DNA of 64,000 bases from Flavobacteriales bacterium (GCA_019912395.1 JAIOIH010000014.1:80800-144799); one strand, 5' to 3'; positions 29,366-39,429 are shown, counted from the first letter of the stretch. Numbers and translations: made by a program. The notes: a model not told the origin generated them from the letters alone.

Positions 29366-29686
29366 TCATTCCCCTGTTCGATGACCATTCGTCCTCTGGT
29401 TCCGGTAATGCGCGTACACGGCATTGATGAAACCAAGGATCAGGCCCAGGCCAATGAAGATATAGGCCACGGTGAACAACTTGCCCGGGTCCGTGACCGG
29501 GTGCAGGTCGCCGTAACCGATGGTCGTGAGCGTAATGACCGAGAAGTAGAACGCATCGATCCAGCTCCAGCCTTCGATCCATTGATAGGCGACCGTACCA
29601 ATGGCCAGGACCAAACTGGAAGCGAACAGCAAGGAACGGTACTCCTTGTTGCGAAGGAAACTCAAAATGGTTCGGAGCAGGAACAT
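29366..29686 (-). CDS. Two-TM potassium channel family protein
   Basis: [20 protein letters not shown] selectivity filter flanked by TM helices. Confidence 0.85.
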   Translation of the reverse strand: MFLLRTILSFLRNKEYRSLLFASSLVLAIGTVAYQWIEGWSWIDAFYFSVITLTTIGYGDLHPVTDPGKLFTVAYIFIGLGLILGFINAVYAHYRNQRTNGHRTGE

Positions 29687-29857
29687 GCGGTAGGTTCAGG
29701 GCTATTGTTGATCACGCTCCGACCAGGCGGATCCCTGTTATCGTGCTGGCTTTTGGAGCGATCAGGCGTTTGCGAAAATAGGATTCTCCACTTTCAGGTC
29801 CCCCTTCCCACCTTCCGGCTGAAGTTGCATCACTCGCATGGGATGCCTGATACTACT

Positions 29858-30301
29858 TCACATGTAGATCACCATCACTTCGATCGCCCTATTGCCTTTT
29901 AGTTCAAAACTGGCCTTCGTGAAATTCGGTTTGTTCCTGAGCCCTATCGATCGGTAGTTTGAGAAACCGATCCCCTCCTTTGGCAGGATCAAGCCCTTAT
30001 CGATCTTGCCATTCCTATTCTCATCGTGGAGAATGTTCACGGCATACCTTCCCGGAGGGAGATGCTCAAAAGTGGCCTGAGCCGATCCGTTCATGATCTC
30101 TCCTTTCAGCAGTCGGTAGTAGTTCTCGTAGTCCTCGTCCGGTATGGACCCGTCTTCATTGTACAATACGAACTGAACCACTCCTGTTGAATTGCGCAGC
30201 TGGTTCACCTCCACGTTCAAGGAAAATGTTTCTTCGCTCGGGATCGTAAAGGAGCCCAATAGAAGCACTGCGGCCAAGGAGGTAAATGTCATCGCTCTCA
30301 T
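29858..30301 (-). CDS. DUF2141-like secreted protein
   Basis: Signal peptide; GVVQFVLYNEDGS...FEHLPPGRYAVNILHDENRNGKIDKG...GFSN. Confidence 0.75.
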   Translation of the reverse strand: MRAMTFTSLAAVLLLGSFTIPSEETFSLNVEVNQLRNSTGVVQFVLYNEDGSIPDEDYENYYRLLKGEIMNGSAQATFEHLPPGRYAVNILHDENRNGKIDKGLILPKEGIGFSNYRSIGLRNKPNFTKASFELKGNRAIEVMVIYM

Positions 30302-30302
30302 T

Positions 30303-33300
30303 TCAATTCGCTCTTCTTTTGACCAACCTTTCCTTAATGGCATCCACCACATAGTACACCACGGGAACGAGGAACACGGTGAGGATCATGGAACTGGTGA
30401 GGCCGCCGATCAAGGCCCAGCCCAGGCCGTTCTTCCATTCACTGGCCGTGCCGGTGGCCAAGGCGATGGGCAACATGCCGAAGACCATGGCGAAGGTGGT
30501 CATCATGATGGGCCGCAAGCGCGTGCGCCCCGCGTCCACCAAGGCCTCGCTGAAGTGGACCCCCTGGGCCTTCAATTGGTTGGTGCGGTCCACGATGAGG
30601 ATGGCGTTCTTGGAGACCAGGCCCAGCAGCATGATCATGCCCAGCAAGGTGAACAGGCTGAGCGTGGACATGGAGAGGTTGAGCGCGAGCAAGGCACCGA
30701 TGATGGCCACCGGGATGCTGAAGAGCACCACGAAGGGATAGAGGAAACTGTCGTACAAGGCGACCATGATCAGGTACACCAGGATCAAGGAGATGATCAA
30801 TGCCCCGCCCAATGCGCCGAAGCTGTCGTTCTGCCGCTTGATGTCGCTGCCCCATGCCATTTGGACCCCGGGTGGCAAAGGGTTGCTTTTCACGTAGGCC
30901 ACCACGTCATCCGCCACGGTCCCGCTACCCCTGCCCAAGGCATCGGCGGTGAGGGTCACGGCGTTCTGCCGGTCCATGCGTTCCACCATCGCGTGCGGTT
31001 CGCGGCGCACCACCTCGGCGAACTGGTCCAGTTGCACCGAGGAGCCGGTGGGTGTGATGAAGCGGATCCTGGAAACATCCTGCTCATGGCGGCGGTCCAT
31101 GCCGTCCAGCCGGATGCGGATGGGATATTCCGTGCCTCCCTCGAAGAGCTTGGCCTCATCGTTCCCCGCCAGGGCATTGCGCAGGGTGGCCCCAACCACG
31201 GCCACGTCCAGACCAAGATCGGCCATGCGGTCGCGGTCCAGTTCCACCTGCAGTTCGGGGCTTCCCGCCTCGATGCTCAGGCGCACGTTGTTCGCTCCGG
31301 GAATGCCGACCAACGTGTCCTTCAAGGTGTTCGCGGTGCGCATCAACAGCGCTGGGTCGGCACCGCTCAGGGTGATCTCCACCGGTGCCGTCCGGGGGAT
31401 CAGTCCGATCGCGGACATGGTGAAGTCGATCCCCGGAAAACTGTCCTGCAAAGCCTCACGCACATCCTTCATGTAGGCGTCGGTGCGGATGCCCTCCCGT
31501 TCTTCCTTCGGCACCAACGAGATGGTGAGCTCGGTCTTGTTCTCGGCCCCCACGCCCATGCTTCCGATGCCGGTGCTGGGGCCGCCCACATTGCTGAACA
31601 CGGAGGCCACCTCGGGCTGTGCGAGCAGATAGTGCTCCACTGCGAACGAATGCAGGTTGTTCTCCTTCAGGGCGGTGCTCTTGTCGAACTCCAAGGCCAG
31701 CATGAATTTCCCTTGGTCTCCGGTGGCGATGAGCTCCTTGCCCATGATCCCCTGCCGCATCATGATGGCCGTCCCCGCAAACAGCGCGAGGATGATACCC
31801 ATGAATGCAAGCTTGTGGCGGAGCACCCAGCGCAAGGCGCCCTCGTACCATTCGCTCAACGCCTCCACGCCCCGCTCAAAGCGCATGAGCATGCGTGAAT
31901 AAAGGCCTTTCGGCTGCAGGTCGGATCGCTTGCCCATGCGGGATGCGAGCCAAGGCGTAAGGGTGAAGCTGACGAAGAGGCTCATCAACGTGCTCACCAC
32001 CACCACCACACTGAACTGCTTCAAGAGGTCGGCCACGAAGACCTGCAAGAAGATGATGGGCAGGAAGACCACCACGTCCACCAAGGTGATGGAGAGCGCA
32101 CTGAAGCCGATCTCCGCACGTCCTTCGATCGCGGCCGTCACCTTGTCGTGGCCCTTGTCCAAGTAGCGCTGGATGTTCTCCAAGATCACGATGGAGTCGT
32201 CCACGAGGATGCCGATGATGAGCGACATCGCCAGCAGCGTCATCAGGTTCAAGGTGTAGCCGAAGAGGCCCATCGCGAGGAAGGCGCTGATGAGCGACGC
32301 GGGGATCGCCACCAGCACAATGAGCGCATTGCGCAGGCTGTGCAGGAAGATCAGCATGATGAAGGAGACGAGCAGCACGGCCAGCCCCAGGTCGAACAGC
32401 ACGCCGTTCACGGCTTCGATGGTGATGTCGGTGCTGTCATCGGCCAGAATGAAGCGCATATCCGAGGCCTTCTGCTCCTGTTCGATCCGCGTGAACTCCT
32501 CGCGCACGGCACTGCTCACCTCCACGGCATTGGCATCCCCTTGCTTTTTGATCAGCAGGCCGATGCCCTCCTCGCCGTTGTGGCGGTTCACCGATCCGAT
32601 CTCCGCGATGCCGTCCACCACGGTGGCCACATCCTTCACCCGAACCACGGAGCCCGGTTGGGGCATGGCCACCACCACGTTCTCCAACTCTTGCACGGTG
32701 TGGATCTTGCCGGCCAGCTTCACGGTGATCCGGTCGCGCTCCGTGCGCACGTTGCCTGCAGGCACTTCCCGTCCGGCGCGCAGGATGGCCTCCGTGACCC
32801 GGGGCAGCGGCACGCGGTAATGCATCAGCTTCGCTTGGTCCACTTGCACCTGCACCTCGCGCTGTTCGCCGCCGAGCAGCGTGATCTCCGCCACGCCCTT
32901 CAGCTGTTGAAAGCGGGGCAGCAGCTCATCGTGCATCAACTGATAAAACTCCGGCGCGGGCAGCTTGCTCAACGCCGTCACGCTCATGATCGGCAGGTCG
33001 TTCGGCGACACCTTGGTCATTACCGGTGGTTGCAGTCCGTCCGGCAGGTCCTTGCGGATGTTGTCGATCTGGCGCTGCGCATCCTGCATGGCCAGGTCCA
33101 GGTTCGCACCGTACTTGAAGTTGACGATGATGATGGAGGCGTTGGCCACCGAGCGGCTCGCGATGTAGTCCACGTGCTCCAAGGCGCTCAGGGCATCTTC
33201 CACGGGGCGGGTCACCGTGTTGGCCACCTCTTCCGGCGCGGCACCGGGGTACATCGTGCGGATCGTGATCACCGGCTGGTTGAAGTCCGGCATCAACTCC

Positions 33301-33401
33301 ACGCCGAGCCCCCTAAAGGCCACAATGCCGCCCAACAGCAACACGCCGAAGATGACGATGATCAACGAGGGGCGTTTGATCGCGAGCTCTGTGATGGTCA
33401 T
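30303..33401 (-). CDS. Efflux RND transporter permease subunit
   Basis: 1032 aa; DFNQPVITIRTMYPGAAPEEVANTVTRPVEDALS; AcrB-family layout. Confidence 0.92.
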   Translation of the reverse strand: MTITELAIKRPSLIIVIFGVLLLGGIVAFRGLGVELMPDFNQPVITIRTMYPGAAPEEVANTVTRPVEDALSALEHVDYIASRSVANASIIIVNFKYGANLDLAMQDAQRQIDNIRKDLPDGLQPPVMTKVSPNDLPIMSVTALSKLPAPEFYQLMHDELLPRFQQLKGVAEITLLGGEQREVQVQVDQAKLMHYRVPLPRVTEAILRAGREVPAGNVRTERDRITVKLAGKIHTVQELENVVVAMPQPGSVVRVKDVATVVDGIAEIGSVNRHNGEEGIGLLIKKQGDANAVEVSSAVREEFTRIEQEQKASDMRFILADDSTDITIEAVNGVLFDLGLAVLLVSFIMLIFLHSLRNALIVLVAIPASLISAFLAMGLFGYTLNLMTLLAMSLIIGILVDDSIVILENIQRYLDKGHDKVTAAIEGRAEIGFSALSITLVDVVVFLPIIFLQVFVADLLKQFSVVVVVSTLMSLFVSFTLTPWLASRMGKRSDLQPKGLYSRMLMRFERGVEALSEWYEGALRWVLRHKLAFMGIILALFAGTAIMMRQGIMGKELIATGDQGKFMLALEFDKSTALKENNLHSFAVEHYLLAQPEVASVFSNVGGPSTGIGSMGVGAENKTELTISLVPKEEREGIRTDAYMKDVREALQDSFPGIDFTMSAIGLIPRTAPVEITLSGADPALLMRTANTLKDTLVGIPGANNVRLSIEAGSPELQVELDRDRMADLGLDVAVVGATLRNALAGNDEAKLFEGGTEYPIRIRLDGMDRRHEQDVSRIRFITPTGSSVQLDQFAEVVRREPHAMVERMDRQNAVTLTADALGRGSGTVADDVVAYVKSNPLPPGVQMAWGSDIKRQNDSFGALGGALIISLILVYLIMVALYDSFLYPFVVLFSIPVAIIGALLALNLSMSTLSLFTLLGMIMLLGLVSKNAILIVDRTNQLKAQGVHFSEALVDAGRTRLRPIMMTTFAMVFGMLPIALATGTASEWKNGLGWALIGGLTSSMILTVFLVPVVYYVVDAIKERLVKRRAN

Positions 33402-33439
33402 CCTGCTATGCGTGTTTTTTGATCAATGACTTCCATCGT

Positions 33440-34486
33440 TCAGCGGAATTTCACGGGTGCGCCATCGGCCAGACTGATGAAGCCACTGGTGATCACCACA
33501 TCGCCGATCGCCAGCCCTTCGGTGACCGCTACCATGCCTGCATCCCTGTCGCCGGTTCCGATGCGCTTTCGCTTCGCGGTGCCGTTCTCCACCACGTACA
33601 CCTCGGGATCCAACGAGGAGCCGATGATCGCGCTGGAGGGAATGGTCAACGATGCACTTTTACTATCCGGAATTGAGAGGACCGTGGCAGCCATGCCGGG
33701 TTTCACCCTGTGGTCGGGATCGGCCTGAAGCGTGATCCGCACCGGGAAATTGTGGGCCATGTCACCGCGACTGCCGATACTTTCCACCGTTCCGGACACT
33801 TGGCTTGCTTCGCTCTCCAGGCTCACCCGTACGGATTGCCCCTTGGTGAAGGCGGCCAGTTCCGTACCGGGTACCGCAACCACCAGTTCCAAGGCGCGAT
33901 CATCGGTGATCATCGCCACCGGCATCGACGGGTTCAACACCGTGCCCACTTCCACGCCGAGCTGGGTGACGTGGCCGCTGAACGGAGCAGTGATGGCGGT
34001 GCGCTGCACTTGCTCCTTCAGCGTGTTCACCTGGATCCGCGCACCGCGCAACGCCAGTTCCGTTTTCTCCAATTGGATCCCCTGAACGGCATCGGCTCCG
34101 GTGAGGACCGTGTATCGCTGCTGGTCCTTCTCCAAACCTTCCAACTGCACTTGCGCGGCTTCCAGCTGCAAGCGCAACAGGTCGCCGTCCAAGCGCATCA
34201 TCACTTGGCCCTTCTCCACCCAATGGCCTTCACTCACTTCCAAAGCCACTACCCTGCCGGGCACTTCCGCCATCACCTTGCCTTCCCTCAGGGAGCTGAT
34301 GGTGCCGCTGTAGCGCACGCCGTCGGTGAATGCGCGTTGCCGCACGGTGTCCACCGTTACGTGAACGGCGGCATTGCGATCATGCCGGTAGACGCGCTCC
34401 TCTTGCACGCTCTTGTTGCTGGCAAGCTTCCAAACCGTCAAGGCAAGAAGCGCGATGAGGATGATCCATACGATGCTGCGTTTCAT
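33440..34486 (-). CDS. Efflux RND periplasmic adaptor subunit
   Basis: EVPGRVVALEVSEGHWVEKGQVMMRLD; ITAPFSGHVTQLGVEVG. Confidence 0.9.
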   Translation of the reverse strand: MKRSIVWIILIALLALTVWKLASNKSVQEERVYRHDRNAAVHVTVDTVRQRAFTDGVRYSGTISSLREGKVMAEVPGRVVALEVSEGHWVEKGQVMMRLDGDLLRLQLEAAQVQLEGLEKDQQRYTVLTGADAVQGIQLEKTELALRGARIQVNTLKEQVQRTAITAPFSGHVTQLGVEVGTVLNPSMPVAMITDDRALELVVAVPGTELAAFTKGQSVRVSLESEASQVSGTVESIGSRGDMAHNFPVRITLQADPDHRVKPGMAATVLSIPDSKSASLTIPSSAIIGSSLDPEVYVVENGTAKRKRIGTGDRDAGMVAVTEGLAIGDVVITSGFISLADGAPVKFR

Positions 34487-34493
34487 GGTCTGT

Positions 34494-35822
34494 TCATTTC
34501 ATTAGTACACCTTGCAGGCGTTGCAGTTCCAATTGTGCTTTGCGCAGGTCCACCAAGGCGTCCAGGTAGTTCTGCTGGGCTTCCCAGTGGGCTTGGTGTA
34601 CCATCACCAGGTCGGTGACAGCGGCTGTTCCCTGCTGATGCTGGGCCACGGTGCTGCTCCGTATGCGGCTCGCGAGGTCCAGTTGTGCCTCGGCGTTCAC
34701 CACGGTCTGCTTTGCCACGGTGAACTGCCGCTCCGCCGTTCGCAGCTCCATGCCTTCGCGGTCCTTCAAGGCTTCGCGTTGCTGCTCCGCCTTTTCCAGC
34801 TCGAGCCGTTCCGCCTTGATCTTGTGCTGCACCACGGTGCCCTGGAAGATCGGGACCTGCAATTGCAGGCCGAGGAAGCTCATCGGATAGTAGTCAAAGT
34901 GGTCGTCCGTACCGATGGGTCCGAAACCGGTGGTTCCATAGAAACCTTGCCCGCTCAAGCTCGGCAGGCGCGCCTGCCGCATCAGGCTCAGCTTCGCGGA
35001 CCGCACACGCAGGGCTTGATCGGCGTAACGCATCGCGGTGCTGGTGCCGGCGCCGGCGACCGGTTCCACGATGGTCGGCTCCACGGGTTCGACGGCCAAC
35101 GGCGTTCCCGGCGGCATTCCGGTGAGGATCCGCAGCACATCGAGCACTTGCTCCTGCTGGGACAGCACCTGAGCCTTTTTCGTTCGCAACTGGTCCCGCT
35201 GCAACTTCATGCGGTCCACATCGGTACCGCGCGCCAGGGCCTGTTCCTGCAACAGGGTCATCGTTCGTACCAGTTCCTCCGCGTTCACCAGGTTGCTGTC
35301 CAGAAAGGCTGCACGGCTTTGGAGGATCTGTGCGTTGTAGTAAACCGCGCTCACTTCAAGCACCACATCCTCGCGCGTTCGTTCACCTTGTATCCCGGCC
35401 AAGGCCGCAGCCTCCTTGTTGACGCGGATGGCACCGATCGCGGTGGGATCGTACAGCGGGACCTGCAACGCCAAGTTGGCCGAGACGTTCTGCGGCGTGC
35501 CGAACTGGATGGCGCGATAAGTGTCCGCAGGTCCGCCGAAAATGGAGGCGGGCATCAGTTGGTAGGGGAGGTCGTCGAAATACTTGTACTCGGCACCGGC
35601 ACGCAGTTTCGGGATCATCATTCCCCGGGCCTCCCGCACCCGTTCCTCCGCGATGCGCTCATCGGTGCCCGCCATTTGGATGCGGCGCTCATGTACCATC
35701 GCGGAATCGATGCACTGCTGCAACGATCGCTCCTGTCCATGGAGAAGCCCGGCGGATCCAAGGAAAACAAGGAAGGCAGTGCCTTTCCATGCGTGGTGTG
35801 CGATGTGCGCGATGCTGTTCAT
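34494..35822 (-). CDS. TolC family outer membrane efflux protein
   Basis: SLQQCIDSAMVHERRIQMAG; coiled-coil repeats; operon with RND genes. Confidence 0.88.
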   Translation of the reverse strand: MNSIAHIAHHAWKGTAFLVFLGSAGLLHGQERSLQQCIDSAMVHERRIQMAGTDERIAEERVREARGMMIPKLRAGAEYKYFDDLPYQLMPASIFGGPADTYRAIQFGTPQNVSANLALQVPLYDPTAIGAIRVNKEAAALAGIQGERTREDVVLEVSAVYYNAQILQSRAAFLDSNLVNAEELVRTMTLLQEQALARGTDVDRMKLQRDQLRTKKAQVLSQQEQVLDVLRILTGMPPGTPLAVEPVEPTIVEPVAGAGTSTAMRYADQALRVRSAKLSLMRQARLPSLSGQGFYGTTGFGPIGTDDHFDYYPMSFLGLQLQVPIFQGTVVQHKIKAERLELEKAEQQREALKDREGMELRTAERQFTVAKQTVVNAEAQLDLASRIRSSTVAQHQQGTAAVTDLVMVHQAHWEAQQNYLDALVDLRKAQLELQRLQGVLMK

Positions 35823-36274
35823 GGCCGATGTTCCCTGCTATTTGAAATAGTTCCCGTGGCTGCCATCATGTGGTCATTACGGCTCTTGCCCAGCCAGTAC
35901 GCGACCAGGAAGAAGACCGCGGTCAATGGAGTGCGGAAGGCCAAGGCACCGATGGTATGTTGCTCGTGGATCCCGCCGCCACTGATGTGGAAGGCGAGGC
36001 CGACTGCGGTAACGATCAACATCACGGTGGCAAAAAGCAAGAGTCGGCCCGGCCCGATGGTTTTCCTCCTCAGCAAACCGAGGGCGGCCAACAGGTAGGC
36101 CAACGATGCAATGAAATTGGCCCACACCACGAAGTCCACGTAGTTGCCCTCCTTGGCCCGCATGTCGAACAGGTCGAGGATCACGGAGCCGCTCAGGAAC
36201 AGCGTGAGCGCTCCGAAGGCAAGCAGGATGGCGGCCAATGCGTAGCGAATGATGGATCTCTTGCGTGCGTTCAT
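35819..36274 (-). CDS. Small 4-TM membrane protein, paralogous to 38935-39342 gene
   Basis: IIRYALAAILLAFGALTLFLSGSVILDLF...GGGIHEQHTIGALAFRTPLTAVFFLVAYWLGK. Confidence 0.7.
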   Translation of the reverse strand: MNARKRSIIRYALAAILLAFGALTLFLSGSVILDLFDMRAKEGNYVDFVVWANFIASLAYLLAALGLLRRKTIGPGRLLLFATVMLIVTAVGLAFHISGGGIHEQHTIGALAFRTPLTAVFFLVAYWLGKSRNDHMMAATGTISNSREHRP

Positions 36275-36864
36275 CGGGAAGTTCCTATCAGGGAGATCAC
36301 CGCGTCCATCAGGCTGCGGCCTTTCCGGGCAATGTCGAAACCACGCCCGCTGATGCGCCATTGCAGCATGTGCAGGCGAAAGGTTCCCATGACAATGGCG
36401 ACGAGCATATCGGTCGGGATGGCCTTGACGAAGACACCGCTCTTCTGCCCTTCGCTTACCACGGCCCGCAGGTGCTGGCGCATCACTTCCATCAACTCCT
36501 TGATCGCCCGATCGGTGGCCGGTGACGACTCCATGAAGTTGGTGGCGAAAATGGCCATCAGGTACTCCGGGTGGGCCTTGAAATAACTGAAGTGGCTCTC
36601 GAACATGGCCCGGAGCCTCGGCTCGGGATCCTCCTCCCGCCGGGCCACTTCCTCCATGCGCAGCTTCACGGATGCGGTGAGGTGTTCGATCATGCTCACC
36701 AGGATCGCTTCCTTGCTGGAGAAGTGCCGGTAGAGGGCGGCTTCGCTGAACTGCATGCGCTCGGCCAACCGCTTGGTGGTCAGCATCGCGTAGCCGTCCT
36801 CGGTGATCAAGCGCCCGGCGGCCTCGATGATCTCCAATTGCCTGGGGGTGATGTCCGTTTTCAT
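36271..36864 (-). CDS. TetR/AcrR family transcriptional regulator
   Basis: RQLEIIEAAGRLITEDGYAMLTTKRLAERMQFSEAALYRHFSSKEAI. Confidence 0.9.
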   Translation of the reverse strand: MKTDITPRQLEIIEAAGRLITEDGYAMLTTKRLAERMQFSEAALYRHFSSKEAILVSMIEHLTASVKLRMEEVARREEDPEPRLRAMFESHFSYFKAHPEYLMAIFATNFMESSPATDRAIKELMEVMRQHLRAVVSEGQKSGVFVKAIPTDMLVAIVMGTFRLHMLQWRISGRGFDIARKGRSLMDAVISLIGTSR

Positions 36865-37697
36865 TGTTGAGCAGGTCGTGTTGATTCTTGTTCCTTCCAG
36901 TCCAAGCGTTCGTTCGGCAAGTCGAACGAGCCTCGAAGTATCCCGTGCAGGAATGCGATGGGCAGGATAAGCGCTCCACCTATCAACATCCCCAGCTCGA
37001 AGAACAGGGAACTGTCCTTGAATGGTTTTCCCTTGAGCCGTGATCGGAAGGCGCTATAGGGAATGCCGTACATGTTACCGGCGATCATGACCTGGGCCGC
37101 TGAGAGCATGATGCGCGCCTGCTTCTCCCCGTACTCCTTCACGACCGCGTCATAGGCATACTCTTTGGGATGGCCCTGTGAGTCCGCAAAGTGCTGTGCG
37201 AATACGATGGCCTTGGCTTCCTCGGGCTTGATGAACGCTTCGCCACCACTGAGGAAGCTGCTGATCTCCGCACCGCTCATCCCTTGGTGCAAGGCCATTT
37301 TCGCATGCTCGTATGAACATGCTGCACAACCGTTCACCTCGGTTACCGCCAATTCGATCCGCTTCACTAGATCCGGGTCCACCAACTTGCTCTTCTTGTT
37401 CCCGATAATGTCCGGTATCGCTCTCGGTATGCATGCGAAGGAGCGGTACATGTCCCAGAAGCTGTACTTGCGCTTGTACTCCGTCATGGAACGTATCGCC
37501 TCAGGGATCACATCTTCCGGGCCGGGCCTCATCTTCTCCCTTGTGCCCTGCAGATCCATCGGCCCGGGGTTCAGGTTGTCGGGAGCCTTCAACAAGGATC
37601 CCTCGGCATTACGAAGGGTATCCGACATCCGGACGTCCACTCCTTCCCGATCAAGGATCGCTTCTCTATCGTGCCACATCATTGGAGTCGTTTGCAA
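36861..37697 (-). CDS. Carboxymuconolactone decarboxylase/AhpD-like protein
   Basis: KRIELAVTEVNGCAACSYEHAKMALHQGMSGAEI. Confidence 0.8.
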   Translation of the reverse strand: MQTTPMMWHDREAILDREGVDVRMSDTLRNAEGSLLKAPDNLNPGPMDLQGTREKMRPGPEDVIPEAIRSMTEYKRKYSFWDMYRSFACIPRAIPDIIGNKKSKLVDPDLVKRIELAVTEVNGCAACSYEHAKMALHQGMSGAEISSFLSGGEAFIKPEEAKAIVFAQHFADSQGHPKEYAYDAVVKEYGEKQARIMLSAAQVMIAGNMYGIPYSAFRSRLKGKPFKDSSLFFELGMLIGGALILPIAFLHGILRGSFDLPNERLDWKEQESTRPAQQ

Positions 37698-37827
37698 CGC
37701 TTGAAATGATCCCTTTCCCGTCCATGAATTCAGCCTTCAGCACACCCGCCAGCTGGACCGCGATGGCGCAACGGACGATCCGGCATACAGTGGGACGGGA
37801 GTTCTTTTCCATGGATAACGGGCCTTA

Positions 37828-38247
37828 TCAAGCTGTTGGCTTCACCTCGAACTTCATGGTGTAGAACGAAATGCCGAGCCAGATCACGGAGGCGGTCATG
37901 GCAATGGCTCCCACGAGCACCAATGCTGGCGGGACACCGAAGTAGACCTCTGCGAGGATCCCCACGGGCATCAGCAAGCCCGCCATGGCCAACCAGGAGA
38001 TCGTCCTGGAATGGTTCAGCTTCCCGTGGAAGTGCAAAAGCAGATAACCGATGATCACGTTCAGCACGGCGAAGAGGTTGCCATGCACGTGCGCCAAGCG
38101 CGATTCGAAGTGCTTGCCCACCGAGTAGCTGTCCACCCACGCCTCCTTGTCGGGTGCGAAATCACGCAGCCAGATCAACAGGAATCCGTAGAGCATGAAG
38201 CCGCCCATGATGAGAAAGCCGATCGCGATGTTGTTCTTGCCGTTCAT
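37828..38247 (-). CDS. Membrane protein with His-containing TM segments
   Basis: KHFESRLAHVHGNLFAVLNVIIGYLLLHF; ~4 TM. Confidence 0.65.
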   Translation of the reverse strand: MNGKNNIAIGFLIMGGFMLYGFLLIWLRDFAPDKEAWVDSYSVGKHFESRLAHVHGNLFAVLNVIIGYLLLHFHGKLNHSRTISWLAMAGLLMPVGILAEVYFGVPPALVLVGAIAMTASVIWLGISFYTMKFEVKPTA

Positions 38248-38272
38248 GATATCATCCTTTGATCGGGCCAAA

Positions 38273-38288
38273 GTTAGTGATTACTAAC
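38273..38288. promoter_or_regulatory. Operator-like palindrome GTTAGTgattACTAAC overlapping a -7 box
   Basis: Perfect 6-bp arms; overlaps TAACTTTG of the promoter for the 38247 gene. Confidence 0.5.
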
Positions 38289-38298
38289 TAACCTTGGA

Positions 38299-38314
38299 TG
38301 TGACTTTTGTCACA
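38299..38314 (-). promoter_or_regulatory. Crp/Fnr-like site TGTGACttttGTCACA upstream of 38247 gene
   Basis: Perfect 6-bp arms; TAACTTTG with G 31 nt downstream on - strand. Confidence 0.65.
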
Positions 38315-38379
38315 CAGGCGGTTCGGGGGTTCAGCCCTGGCCTTCGGAGATCTCCTCACCGCTCCTGAGCACCATGAAA

Positions 38380-38419
38380 AAGGTCCCCGTTGGATGCGAT
38401 CGCATCCAACGGGGACCTT
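38380..38419 (-). terminator. Perfect 40-bp palindrome, terminator of lipoprotein gene
   Basis: AAGGTCCCCGTTGGATGCGATCGCATCCAACGGGGACCTT followed on - strand by TTT, 32 nt after stop codon. Confidence 0.8.
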
Positions 38420-38451
38420 GTAAAGTGTTGCCGGCCTACTGCCGGGCAGGC

Positions 38452-38919
38452 TCAATGGAAGTAGTTCGGGTAGGTCTTCAAGTAATCACCGAGCTCGGCG
38501 AGTTCGGCAGCGGAGGGCTCCGGGCTCAGCTTGTCCAACATCTTATGGATCGGAATGAGGTAATTGTGGAGCTGGTCGTGCGCCTCGCCGGTCATCGTGC
38601 ATTTGGCGAAGATGTCCTTGAACTCCGCCTCCAGTTCCTCCTTGAACACGGCTCCATCCCCGGTTGCGGGATCGAATCCGGCCACGATGGCCTGCATGTT
38701 CTTCACTCCTTCCGTGGTTTCCACATTCGCCTCCCAAGTCTTGCCGTTGTCCAGTTGCACCGCACTTCCATCGGCGCTGGTGTGCTCCTCCTGTTCCGGG
38801 GCTTCAGTGGCCGCATGATCGTGGTCCTGGGCTTCGTTGGCATTCCCCGAGGTGCCACAGGCTGTGCCCATCAGCGCGATAAGAAGAAACGAAAAGATGG
38901 TGTTCTGCTTCATGTTCAA
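38452..38919 (-). CDS. Uncharacterised lipoprotein
   Basis: Lipobox LMGTACG; conserved C-terminal helical region. Confidence 0.7.
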   Translation of the reverse strand: MNMKQNTIFSFLLIALMGTACGTSGNANEAQDHDHAATEAPEQEEHTSADGSAVQLDNGKTWEANVETTEGVKNMQAIVAGFDPATGDGAVFKEELEAEFKDIFAKCTMTGEAHDQLHNYLIPIHKMLDKLSPEPSAAELAELGDYLKTYPNYFH

Positions 38920-38934
38920 GTTCTTTTGTAAGGG

Positions 38935-39342
38935 TTATTTCGGTGGTAAGGTCCGCACGTAGTAACGCGCCGCTGCGTACAACATGGCGGTGACGAAGAT
39001 GCGAAAAACAAGCGCACCAATGGTGCGAGGCTCATATTCGCCCCCACTGCGGACGTGGAAATAGAAGCCGATAGCGGCTATCACGATCAGGATAAGGGCA
39101 ATGGCAAGGATCGTTGGCGTCCATGCCTTACGGAAGATGAAGCCGTAGGTGGCGATGAGGTACAGGATGGATGCGAAGAAGTTCATCCAGACCACCACGG
39201 GAACGTAGTGGCCGGCCTCTTCCCCCATCCCGCCGATGTTGAAGATGATGGAGGCACTGGCCACCAAGGTCATGAGGCCGAACAGGCCCAATACACCAGC
39301 CGTGACCTGCGATCCGCGCGGTAAACCGTTCTGCTGTTTCAT
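38935..39342 (-). CDS. Small 4-TM membrane protein
   Basis: VVVWMNFFASILYLIATYGFIFRK...RTIGALVFRIFVTAMLYAAARYY; similar to 35819-36274. Confidence 0.7.
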   Translation of the reverse strand: MKQQNGLPRGSQVTAGVLGLFGLMTLVASASIIFNIGGMGEEAGHYVPVVVWMNFFASILYLIATYGFIFRKAWTPTILAIALILIVIAAIGFYFHVRSGGEYEPRTIGALVFRIFVTAMLYAAARYYVRTLPPK

Positions 39343-39381
39343 AGCGCCCCCCAAAGTTGCTCACCGGGTCACCGGGAATAG

Positions 39382-39395
39382 CTGACCCTTATCAG
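39382..39395 (-). promoter_or_regulatory. Crp/Fnr-like site CTGACccttATCAG
   Basis: CAACTTTG with G 30 nt downstream on - strand. Confidence 0.6.
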
Positions 39396-39429
39396 TGAAA
39401 CCAATGGCGCTCCGGATAGTTCGGTAGTG

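Noticed and set aside
30192-33422. 568-aa and 424-aa plus-strand ORFs opposite the RND pump
   Set aside because: Antisense of a well-supported RND permease; His/Gln-rich composition is characteristic of the opposite strand.
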